Assembly: GCF_964340395.1 (NCBI RefSeq)
Contig: NC_135551.1
Span: 3,367,963 to 3,431,962, forward strand
From: Glandiceps talaboti
Lineage: Eukaryota; Hemichordata; Enteropneusta; Spengelidae
Direction: 5' to 3'
DNA length: 64,000 bases
The position numbers and the translations under genes are program-made. The notes below the pieces were generated by a model that was given only the letters and a program-made list of their open reading frames with translations, did no database searches and was not told where the DNA came from. Shown piece after piece: positions 44,079 to 55,400 of this stretch (its first letter is position 1; each line of letters starts with the position of its first letter).

Positions 44079-47000
44079 GACTGAAATCCTAAGCATACTT
44101 AACTCCCTCTTCTTTACTTTATAGGGGTTTTCGCCTCTGAAGAATCTTCCGAAGAGCAGGATGGACTTGGAGGTCCTCTTGCAGGGCTGTTTGAAGATAA
44201 GCCACTAGAAGATAAACCATTATTGCGTATGATGATGATGAGAAATCTCTTTGGTGGTGGTGCTGCTGGCGGTGGTGCTGCTGCTCATGCTGGTCCCCTT
44301 GGTGGCCCAGGTCCCATTGCACGAGCTATGATGTCACAACACGTTCCTCTGCCAATGATGCGCGCCATGATGATGCGTCGTATGGTAAATATAAAGTCTA
44401 CCTTTGGGACCATATTGTGAAATGATAGTTTAAGCGGGAGTATGTTAGTATCGTACTTGAATGTATGTAATTGTGATATTACCAGTGATCAAAGAGTCGA
44501 AATACTTCATTATTTTCTGCTCGTGTTCACTTAGATTAACACAATAGGATGTTACTATTTCTTTCAAAACCACTCATCACTACTAATGGCAAGACATCAT
44601 CACATAATCCTAACCAATGAGTGTCTTGCAAATATCATATTTGAACGAGATTCCTGTAAAGCTATCCAACACGTGCATTGTGAATTGTTTCAAAGTATCT
44701 TCCATAGTTTTAAATCTTCATATTAATAAAAAAAATGAAAATGATAACAAAAATCATACTTTTGAGTTATTTGACTATAGGTTTAAACTTTAAATGTTTG
44801 TTTGTATAAAAGAAAAGTATCTCGACTATGTGTTGCTTTCAGGTGAAGCATCAGTGTCATTTGCTACAAAAGTGATGAAAAACAAGAACAAAAAAAAACA
44901 ATAAGAACAACTTTTCGACGTAAACATTTAACATAAAGATGACCACAGCCTTTACTTTAACACTCTTGTGATATGACAACATATCTCAGTATAAATCGTA
45001 ATCACCACATTACGTTATCAACTTTATTATGTATCTAAACTATCCCATTTCAGAGTGCGGGACAGGCCTCACCATTCGCTCCAGCAATGGCCGGTCAACA
45101 ACAACCTAACCAACTGCTCCGTTCTCTCGTCCTCTTCCGCATATTGGGAGAAAAAATGGGCAAGAAAATCATTGACGAATTGGAAAATAGAATAACCGAC
45201 AATCGAGTCTACACTTTCGCCTCAAGTCTGTCCTGTAACTGTGCCCTAGAATATGTGTAAGTTAACATTCAACTATATACTTAATTTCTGACTAGATAAA
45301 AACTCTGATAAAACAATTAAAACACATTAATTTGATCCTGTCTCCTAAAGTTTCTCATCCTAATTATACAAGGTTTCATCGTTCCATCATGACTGCTAAA
45401 ACGATAAATCACACACAAATTAGATTACGTCATTTAGCACCTACTGTGTAAGGTTTACCTCCGACAGAAAGTAAGCTTAGTTTACCAAGTAAAATTGTTT
45501 TTATTTCAATGACTACGTAAACTAGTTGTTAACTTTATACCCTAAAAACCTACATTAAAGTGACTTGGTGTGTGTTTCAAGTAGACTGTAAATACTCCCT
45601 ATCCAGTCTGGTTAAAACGTGTTGTGTCTTTAAGTTCAACTTACAGTATCAATATTCATTTATCCACACGTTAGCCTACCTTTATCAGTTGTTGTATAAT
45701 TGCCCACTTAACTGAATTGGTAGACAGAGCTAATGAAATTACGTAAGTGAATATTAACACACCATAAATTCTGCAACAAAGGTGTGACATCCATATAGTT
45801 TCTATCCAAACTGAGTTAATTATACGATGATTTATTTTTGTAGAAATGACGACGGAGAAATGGCTGGTTTCAACTTTGACCTTGTGAAGGCAGGTGAGTG
45901 AATATCTGAACGAGTAGTATTTTATCACGTGACACGGTCTCCATTGGCTATTGTAAAATGTCATCCAATAGGTGCGGATATTACACGAACAAATACCTGA
46001 TGGTCACATGCCACACGTGACAGGAGAAGAACCATAACTGAGTACATTAGAGTTTTGGCGGTTATTTAACGTCTACTGGCATATGTTTTGGTTGTGAAAC
46101 TAAACAATTACTCTTCGTCATAATATATGTACCACTCCTTTCTGTCTTTCAGTTTGTAAACAGGCTGGGAAAAAATGTGAAACTGTCTATGATGCATCCA
46201 GTAACTGTTACACACATCACAGTGGAGAACATTCAAGAGGTGGCATCGGTAGGTTTGATCGAATTTCTTATGGCACCTTTTTGCATCTGTGCAAATGTAT
46301 ATCAGACGGGTCACGTGTCAAATCATAAAAGTGATAGTACATATGACATGGGAATATTGACAGCGATTATGATGACATTTTAACAACATTTACGACCATT
46401 TTACAAAAACTCTAAATTTCGATAAGCTTGTAAGCTAAGATGTATTCCTACTTTTTGCAGGTCTCCTTGCCAAACACTACGATGGCTGTATGTCATGGAT
46501 GTTAACCTCTGAAAGGGAACACTCAGTGGCTTTCACTCACCCCTACTGGGATGAAGGAAATGATGCCCATTTCTACGTCAAGGCTGGAAACCCCAAGGGA
46601 TTCGACCCAACCAACATTCAAACCAGTCACATCGGTAACTATAGAACCTACTTGTATACATCATGCTTTCAATATTGAGATCGGAACGAGGATAAAGATT
46701 GCTTAGCCTTTGGGATTTGGTGGCGAGTTTATTTTTTAATATGTATAACTTGAATTGTTTGACTAAATTGTTGTCCGAGGTTGTGTATAACAAGGAGCAG
46801 TTTGAAGACAAAACGACGGGAGGGGGACCTCAAGTCTTTAGGAGGATACTGTATATCGAGACATGATTGATCTCCTGTTAGCAAACACACATTTCACGAG
46901 GTGTAGATTCAGTTACAAGTTAGTTCTAACATGAAGCACGAGAAACCAAAATCAAACATGAAGCACGAGAAACCAAAATCAACTCTATAGAAATACCAGT

Positions 47001-48207
47001 TCTATCATTTCAAAGTGTACATGCCGTATATTATTATTTAACCTATCATTACGATAATATTTCCCTTTTATTGCCCTCTCTTGTAATATTTTAAAAATAA
47101 GAAGAATAAACGCCATCGATAAAACCAAAATGCAACTTCTCGTGCAAAGTGCCTACCTAATCACAAGACAGTTATTGATTTCTCTCGTCTGGCACAGGTT
47201 TCGTTGATGGATGGGCTAGTGACAAACACTGTTTGAAGGGACACAGGGACCATATCATTGGAACCGAACATCTTGATGATCCTAATGTGACCGAGTATGT
47301 TGATGCCAGAGAAGATCTGTTCAATGAATTGAAAGACGAAAAGGTATGGATATTGACCAATGACTGTGTTTGTATCGCTAACAGTTCAAATGCAAATGAT
47401 ACTCGTCTGCATAATGTGCGTTCATGCGATTGTTGTATACAAGTCTGGTATTGTCGCTGCTGATAATATATAATTGACACACCTGCATTACTTTCATATA
47501 AAAACATATTCTTTTAGTTATATACACAAAAAAAGAAATATTGTCACATTGTATCTTTCAATGACTGTACACCAGTGACCAACTTTAAATTGACTAAACC
47601 GTCACCATCCTCACTTTGAAGGTATTTGGTTTTGCATTGTAGTCAGATATTGTTTGAAACTCCTGGACTCCGCCTAGATACACAAATCTATGTCGTTTAA
47701 TAAAGTCAAGATTCACAATATATTTATGATAATCTAAACTAATCTGCATACTGCTTTGTGTGTCATAATTAACAATTTGTTTTCTCTCAGTAAGAAAAAT
47801 ACACAGACAGTATTTTGTTTGTTTACAAATTATTTACAGATGATGTCCAGTAATGGGTTACTTATGTACACTTTCCTGTTTACAGATCGATGCAGTCTTC
47901 ATGCTGACATCCCTTGCAGGCCAAACTAATTCGTTAGGTTTCGAGGCAATCGGAGATGCTCTCAAATGTGGATCTGGACATTCACACGTGATGGTCCGCA
48001 AAGACAGTCATGTTCCAGACTGGTTTGATCCCGCACTTGATAACTTGAAAACGAGCGGCAAATATTATCAAGTTTGCCGTCATGCTAAGGAAGTCCATGG
48101 TAAGTAGGAATAGAACACTATACACAAGTAAGATAGATAGATGTAGTGTGTATTTTAATAATATATCATGAAATAAGGAAATATTTGCACATAATTACAC
48201 ACGCACG

Positions 48208-48250
<43 letters not shown>

Positions 48251-48714
48251 TTTACCTTTGTCTATAGACATTTGAATTTGCTATTTTCCTAACAAAAAGA
48301 AATATATATATATAAGTAAACCACACGTTTTTCAAAAAAATCATCCCTGACCAATATTTACTCAATTTCATTGAAAGTGATAATGTATCAAACATAGTGA
48401 CAAAAGAAAAGAACATCGCTTCAAGGTTTGAATACAAATACTTGATATTCACCTCATAGAAGCCTGATATTCACCTCATAGTAGCTTCGAGAGTTGAATT
48501 CACATACTTGATATTCACCTCATAGAAACGTTGAGGGCATTCCATTATACCAACTTGATATCAGTGGTGATATCGTTCAACACAACGCGAACTATATAGA
48601 AATAAATCATGTAACACTACCAATATTGCAATATTATGTTTACTTACTATTTCTGACGTTCATATTTCAGGCCACAAAGGTGATATCCATTGTATGTACC
48701 CAGGAGAAAATTAA
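41708..48714 (+). CDS. Secreted family 3 solute-binding-protein-like protein, paralogue 1 (410 aa, complete)
   Basis: Nine exons join in phase: 41708-41753, 44125-44384, 45054-45256, 45844-45893, 46153-46248, 46461-46634, 47198-47343, 47886-48099, 48671-48714 (TAA 48712-48714); total 1233 nt. Residues 1-19 ([19 protein letters not shown]) are a signal peptide. Residues 20-115 form an acidic, then Gly/Ala- and Met/Arg-rich region ([27 protein letters not shown]), followed by a helix '[20 protein letters not shown]'. The solute-binding fold runs from about 153 to 405: '[20 protein letters not shown]' (171-190) nearly fits the family 3 signature, and '[14 protein letters not shown]' (234-247) holds R237, equivalent to the carboxylate-binding Arg of HisJ. 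'[11 protein letters not shown]' (324-334) is the hinge-return strand. There are nine Cys after residue 160 and no membrane helix or ion-channel insert. An extracellular ligand-binding or structural role is inferred; the ligand is unknown. Confidence 0.9.
43460..43703. repeat. (CAGA)n/(CA)n compound microsatellite in intron 1
   Basis: CAGACA, CACACA and (CAGA)n blocks fill about 245 bp of intron 41754-44124. The remaining left part of this intron (41754-43459) is AT-rich with small local duplications ('aatctatactgcagt' near 42660 and 42718; 'gatatagcctaat' near 43167 and 43298) and no recognised gene. Confidence 0.95.
43898..44079. repeat. (CA)n-(ATAC)n-(CAGA)n compound microsatellite
   Basis: (CA)n 43899-43960, then ATAC units to 44042, then (CAGA)n to 44078, ending about 45 bp before the acceptor of exon 2 of the first solute-binding-protein gene. 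Confidence 0.95.
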
Positions 48715-48866
48715 GTAGAATTCTATAAATCAACAATCCGCAGCTCGAATTTTTGTTATCATTTTGATACTTTCATTTTGAAATACTATAGATTTTTTTT
48801 TAAAATTCATTCGACTTTTCCAGCTATGATCTGTACGCAAGTATGCATTGATTGATGACGTAAGCT

Positions 48867-48877
48867 AATAAAATAAA
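48867..48877 (+). promoter_or_regulatory. Poly(A) signals of solute-binding-protein paralogue 1
   Basis: Two adjacent AATAAA hexamers (48867-48872 and 48872-48877), about 155 bp after the stop, followed by A/T- and GT-rich sequence. Confidence 0.6.
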
Positions 48878-48967
48878 TTAAAATTGTTAATCATGTGCTA
48901 TGTGTTCAGTAAATGTATGACTTCTGTGGAGTGATGGGTTGTGGTTAGAACGTGGTCTAGTGTATAT

Positions 48968-48983
48968 TGTCAATATTGATAAT

Positions 48984-49051
<68 letters not shown>
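48968..49051. repeat. (AT)n microsatellite
   Basis: About 60-80 bp of AT dinucleotides downstream of the first solute-binding-protein gene. A (CA)n of about 50 bp lies earlier in its last intron (48199-48247). Confidence 0.95.
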
Positions 49052-49055
<4 letters not shown>

Positions 49056-49422
49056 CACACAAAGTCTTGATATTGAGTCCATCAATGTTTATTGGTTCAT
49101 CTCATTGCTTTGTATGACTTTGTACAAAATTTGACAATCCTGAGTGAAAAGATAAAAGAAGCTGATTTTTGAGTTTGATTTTGTATCAAACCAGTAAAGG
49201 AATAGTATACTTGTACATGTATGATGTCGAACACTAGACGATATCAATATTTCTATTAGACATTCACCCCTCCAACACCCCCCCCCCACCCCTGCCTCCC
49301 ACATACACCTACGATAGTCTTAAAGTTTTGTGTCCGGAAACCAAATGATATTATCAACAAAACATCCACTTCAATTATTTAAGACAAGCACTGAAAACTC
49401 TCTTTATAGCAAGATCTCTCTA

Positions 49423-50278
49423 CAAGTCATCGTCTGTGGTAACAGAATAACTCAGTTCTCTTACCCACAAGTCATCGTCTGTGGTAACAGAATAACTCAG
49501 TTCTCTTACCCACAAGTCATCGTCTGTGGTAACAGAATAACTCAGTTCTCTTACCCACAAGTCATCGTCTGTGGTAACAGAATAGCTCAGCTCTCTTACC
49601 CACAAGTCATCGTATGTGGTAACAGAATAGCTCAGCTCTCTTACCCACAAGTCATCGTCTGTGGTAACAGAATAGCTCAGCTCTCTTACCCACAAGTCAT
49701 CGTCTGTGGTAACAGAATAACTCAGTTCTCTTACCTACAAGTCATCGTCTGTGGTAACAGAATAGCTCAGTTCTCTTACCCACAAGTCATCGTCTGTGGT
49801 AACAGAATAACTCAGTTCTCTTACCCACAAGTCATCGTCTGTGGTAACAGAATAACTCAGTTCTCTTACCCACAAGCCATCGTCTGTGGTAACAGAATAG
49901 CTCAGCTCTCTTACCCACAAGTCATCGTCTGTGGTAACAGAATAGCTCAGTTCTCTTACCTACAAGTCATCGTCTGTGGTAACAGAATAACTCAGCTCTC
50001 TTACCCACAAGTCATCGTCTGTGGTAACAGAATAACTCAGCTCTCTTACCCACAAGTCATCGTCTGTGGTAACAGAATAACTCAGCTCTCTTACCCACAA
50101 GTCATCGTCTGTGGTAACAGAATAACTCAGTTCTCTTACCTACAAGTCATCGTCTGTGGTAACAGAATAGCTCAGTTCTCTTACCCACAAGTCATCGTCT
50201 GTGGTAACAGAATAGCTCAGTTCTCTTACCCACAAGTCATCGTCTGTGGTAACAGAATAACTCAGTTCTCTTACCTAT
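49423..50278. repeat. 45-bp minisatellite, 19 copies
   Basis: The unit is CAAGTCATCGTCTGTGGTAA, CAGAATARCTCAGYTCTCTT, ACCCA. One + strand frame stays open for 316 codons (15-residue repeat with 'VIVCGNRI'). It has no recognised start context, signal or homologue, and it lies between gene 1 and LINE fragments, so it is annotated as a repeat. Confidence 0.95.
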
Positions 50279-50464
50279 AAATGATCTTGTATATGATAGA
50301 CATTTGTAGAACAGAATATCAAAGGTGGATATGACACTGTAATGATACATAGATATGACACTGTAATGATACATATATAGAAATACAGACGATTAAATAT
50401 ATATGAATCAAAGAAATGAACAAACATGTCCCCCCAAAACAGATAGAGAAGCACACAGAAGTAC

Positions 50465-50465
50465 G

Positions 50466-50532
<67 letters not shown>
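50465..50532. repeat. (CAGA)n microsatellite
   Basis: About 17 units, continuing into degenerate GGACGGAC and CAGGCAGG sequence to about 50590. Confidence 0.95.
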
Positions 50533-50819
50533 GGAAGGACGGACAGAGACTGACAAACAGACGGATGGACGGACAGACAGGCAGGCAGACTAGCAAGGAA
50601 GGAAAAAGAATCATTGTTGCAGTCGATAAATACCAGGCAAATGTAAAATACAACTTATTCTGAAAGAATAGTTTATTCGAGAACATAATAATTTCCAGAG
50701 AAATTACTAAAGATTACAAAGTTCGGATGAAATAATTAAAATAACAGAAAATTAAAGTATTAGAAGTTGAGAAGCAGACTGTTACAGGCAGGAATGGTCA
50801 GCTTCATTGAACCAATCAA

Positions 50820-51250
50820 GTAGATTACGTAGCTATTCTAAGTTTTAAGTCAATGCTGGAATCAGAACGATACCTTTCATGTACCCTTCACTCAGTATTG
50901 CGGAAAAAAACAGGTATAACTGTAGTAGAGGACGATTGTCATTTTATATTATTTTGTTCACTTTACTATCAATTAATACAGAACAGGCTTAATTCCTCAA
51001 AAATATTCCGTTTTCACCCAACAGACGAAAAATGTTTTGCATTATTATCAACTAAAACCCCACATGTGATGATTTTGTAAAAGTCAAACGGCAACTAAAC
51101 ATGGTCAAACTTTTCTTTTCCTGTCTCTTGTAAATACTTTATTTTTCTCTCTGAGTAAAATGTACTTCTCTTTGTATGCCATGGGCCGAGCTCGCCGAGG
51201 CCTGATTCAATGGCCAGGAAGCAGTCTCTTTCAATTTCAATTATTGACGA
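50820..51250 (+). pseudogene. LINE C-terminal fragment
   Basis: The + strand frame 50853-51080 gives 'LESERYLSCTLHSVLRKKTG', 'VEDDCHFILFCSLYYQL' and 'KCFALLS', resembling the post-RT C-terminal region of many invertebrate LINEs (the '(I/V)EDE.HFL..C..Y' block). Nothing upstream continues it, so it is 5'-truncated. Confidence 0.55.
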
Positions 51251-51452
51251 CACCCCGTCTTATTCCTGTAATAATTAGTTAATGTGGTGACTATAGCTAT
51301 GAATCTTACCCAGCTTGGCTAGCTTGACATCACTAATCCACACAGTGGTGCAAGATTCGCCAAATTCTAGCTGTCGATGAAAAATACATAACATAATTTA
51401 AACTGTCAAATAAAATTGTAATGCAACATAAATTTCTTGAGTTATACGTCAT

Positions 51453-52427
51453 TCACATTTTTACACACTCACACAGACGATTAAATATATAGTTGGATAC
51501 ATGCGTTCCTAAAGCAATTTGACAGTTTTGACCAATAAACATTGTACGTAGAATTCGCCATAGTTTTGAATTTATGCCCATATAATACATCTTGTAAAAT
51601 AGCTCATTCCACCAAACGGAATCAAAATCTTTGTGGAAGTCTAAGCAACACATGAATAATTTGCTGTGTCTTTCAATATGGTGGTATATTGTCTCCAGAA
51701 TGACAAAGGCTGTGGTTATGTTACTCTGGCCAGGTTGGTATCCAGCTTGTAAAGGGTGTGGTATGATTTTTTCGTTGAGCCAGGATTGCATACGTTTAGA
51801 AATGCATAGTTCGAATAATTTGTGAATTGATGGCAGCAGGGTTATTCCCCTGTAGTTTGATGTGTTCGATCGATCTTTATTACCTCCTTTGAAGATGGGG
51901 ACAAGGTATGCAGATTTAAACGACGTTGGTATGTATTCTACTGTAACAATGGCATTGTAAAGGCGTGAGAGACAGTCAGCAACAGATGGTCCCCCGAAGA
52001 TGATATGCTCATATGTTAATGAGTCAGGCCCACCTGCTTTTCCACGTTTTAACTGTCTGATTGCAGACAGTATCTCATTTTGTGTGAATGGTGTACACAG
52101 TAAGGTTTCGGTGTTGCTGTTACTTTTGTCAACTAGACTATCAAGTTCATTGTCAATCTTGACTTTGAAATCTCTTAAAAAGTTATTATCTTCTGCTGGT
52201 TCATAAAGCTCTCTGAAATAATCTGCAAAGGTATTGACAACACGGACTGTCTCTGAAATTGTTTCATTAGTTGCTTTTAGAACAGGGAAACTGTCACGGT
52301 TGTTTCTTCGGTGCCGGTTAATATTGCGCCAGAAGATAAAGTCCAACTGTCTAGTCAGCAATATAAACTCAATACATATATGCATCTGTTTTGGAGTGTA
52401 AACCTCGAATCCATTAAGAAAAAACAT
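51453..52427 (-). pseudogene. LINE reverse transcriptase, 3'-truncated but open for 324 codons
   Basis: The minus strand gives 'NEILSAIRQLKRGKAGGPDS', 'FKSAYLVPIFKGGNKDRSNT', 'NYRGITLLPSIHKLFE', 'HPLQAGYQPGQSNITTAFV' and motif A 'MCCLDFHKDFDSVWWNELFY' (normally KAFDSV). After 'GTHVSN' the similarity stops; motifs B to E are absent. The frame has no internal stop, so the insertion may be fairly young, but it lacks the catalytic YxDD and cannot be active. It abuts the 6-kb satellite on its 5' side. Confidence 0.85.
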
Positions 52428-52475
52428 TATTGCTATAATTATTACGAGGCGACGTGTGACATATTGCTCAGTTGT

Positions 52476-55400
52476 CAGTAACGTAGCTAATCACAGAACC
52501 ATAGTGGGTAAAGTGTAGAAACTATCTAGTAACGTAACCACAGAACTATAGTGGGTACATAGTAGAAACTACCAAGTAACGTAGCTAATCACAGAACTAT
52601 AGTGGGTAAAGTGTAGAAACTACCTAGTAACAGAACTATAGTGGGTAAAGAGTAGAAACTACCTAGTAACGTAGCTAATCACAGAACTATAGTGGGTAAA
52701 GAGTAGAAACTACCTAGTAACGTGGCTAATCACAGAACTATAGTGGGTAAAGAGTAGAAACTACCTAGTAACGTAGGTAATCACAGAACTATAGTGGGTA
52801 AAGAGTAGAAACTACCTAGTAACGTAGGTAATCACAGAACTATAGTGGATAAAGTGTAGAAACTACCTAGTAACAGAACTATAGTGGGTAAAGTGTAGAA
52901 ACTACCTAGTAACGTAGCTAATCACAGAACTATAGTGGGTAAAGTGTAGAAACTACCTAGTAACGTAGCTAATCACAGAACTATAGTGGGTAAAGTGTAG
53001 AAACTACCTAGTAACGTAGCTAATCACAGAACTATAGTGGGTAAAGTGTAGAAACTACCTAGTAACGTAGCTAATCACAGAACTATAGTGGGTAAAGTGT
53101 AGAAATTACCTAGTAACAGAACTATAGTGGGTAAAGTGTAGAAACTACCTAGTAACAGAACTATAGTGGGTAAAGTGTAGAAACTACCTAGTAACAGAAC
53201 TATAGTGGGTAAAGTGTAGAAACTACCTAGTAACAGAACTATAGTGGGTAAAGAGTAGAAACTACCTAGTAACATAGCTAATCACAGAACTATAGTGGGT
53301 AAAGTGTAGAAACTATCTACTAACGTAGCTAATCACAGAACTATGGTGGGTAAAGTGTAGAAACTATCTAGTAACGTAGCTAATCACAAAACTATAGTGG
53401 GTAAAGCGTAGAAACTACCTAGTAACGTAGCTAATCACAGAACTATAGTGGGTAAAGAGTAGAAACTACCTAGTAACGTAGCTAATCACAGAACTATAGT
53501 GGGTAAAGAGTAGAAACTACCTAGTAACGTAGCTAATCACAGAACTATAGTGGGTAAAGTGTAGAAACTACCTAGTAACGTAGCTAATCACAGAACTATA
53601 GTGGGTAAAGAGTAGAAACTACCTAGTAACGTGGCTAATCACAGAACTATAGTGGGTAAAGAGTAGAAACTACCTAGTAACGTGACTAATCACAGAACTA
53701 TAGTGGGTAAAGTGTAGAAACTACCTAGTAACAGAACTATAGTGGGTAAAGAGTAGAAACTACCTAGTAACATAGCTAATCACAGAACTATAGTGGGTAA
53801 AGTGTAGAAACTATCTACTAACGTAGCTAATCACAGAACTATGGTGGGTAAAGTGTAGAAACTATCTAGTAACGTAACCACAGAACTATAGTGGGTAAAG
53901 AGTAGAAACTACCTAGTAACGTAGCTAATCACAGAACTATAGTGGGTAAAGAGTAGAAACTACCTAGTAACGTAGCTAATCACAGAACTATAGTGGGTAA
54001 AGAGTAGAAACTACCTAGTAACGTAGCTAATCACAGAACTATAGTGGGTAAAGTGTAGAAACTACCTAGTAACGTAGCTAATCACAGAACTATAGTGGGT
54101 AAAGTGTAGAAACTACCTCGTAACGTAGCCACAGAACTATAGTGGGTAAAGTGTAGAAACTACCTAGTAACGTAGCTAATCACAGAACTATAGTGGGTAA
54201 AGTGTAGAAACTACCTAGTAACAGAACTATAGTGGGTAAAGAGTAGAAACTACCTAGTAACATAGCTAATCACAGAACTATAGTGGGTAAAGTGTAGAAA
54301 CTATCTACTAACGTAGCTAATCACAGAACTATGGTGGGTAAAGTGTAGAAACTATCTAGTAACGTAGCTAATCACAAAACTATAGTGGGTAAAGAGTAGA
54401 AACTACCTAGTAACGTAGCTAATCACAGAACTATAGTGGGTAAAGTGTAGAAATTACCTAGTAACGTAGCTAATCACAGAACTATAGTGGGTAAAGTGCA
54501 GAAACTACCTAGTAACGTAACCACAGAACTATAGTGGGTAAAGTGTAGAAACTACCTAGTAACGTAGCTAATCACAGAACTATAGTGGGTAAAGTGTAGA
54601 AATTACCTAGTAACGTAGCTAATCACAGAACTATATATAGTGGGTAAAGTGTAGAAACTACCTAGTAACGTAGCTAATCACAGAACTATAGTGGGTAAAG
54701 AGTAGAAACTACCTAGTAACGTAGCTAATCACAGAACTATAGTGGGTAAAGAGTAGAAACTACCTAGTAACGTAGCTAATCACAGAACTATAGTGGGTAA
54801 AGTGTAGAAACTACCTAGTAACGTAGCTAATCACAGAACTATATATAGTGGGTAAAGTGTAGAAACTACCTAGTAACGTAGCTAATCACAGAACTATAGT
54901 GGGTAAAGTGTAGAAACTACCTAGTAACGTAGCTAATCACAGAACTATAGTGGGTAAAGAGTAGAAACTACCTAGTAACGTAGCTAATCACAGAACTATA
55001 GTGGGTAAAGTGTAGAAACTACCTAGTAACGTAGCTAATCACAGAACTATAGTGGGTAAAGAGTAGAAACTACCTAGTAACGTAGCTAATCACAGAACTA
55101 TAGTGGATAAAGTGTAGAAACTACCTAGTAACGTAGCTAATCACAGAACTATAGTGGGTAAAGAGTAGAAACTACCTAGTAACGTAGCTAATCACAGAAC
55201 TATAGTGGGTAAAGAGTAAAAACTACCTAGTAACGTGGCTAATCACAGAACTATAGTGGATAAAGTGTAGAAACTACCTAGTAACGTAGCTAATCACAGA
55301 ACTATAGTGGGTAATGAGTACAAACTACCTAGTAACGTAGCTAATCACAGAACTCTAGTGAGTAAAGAGTAGAAACTACCTAGTAACAGAACTATAGTGG

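Noticed and set aside
43340-44096. Ser/Val/Cys-rich and Thr/Asp-rich small proteins
   Set aside because: They are translations of (CAGA)n and (CA)n within intron 1 of the first solute-binding-protein gene.
49423-50278. CRISPR array or repeat protein gene of 316 codons
   Set aside because: No unique spacers. The open frame follows from a 45-bp stop-free unit, with no start context, domain or splice evidence.
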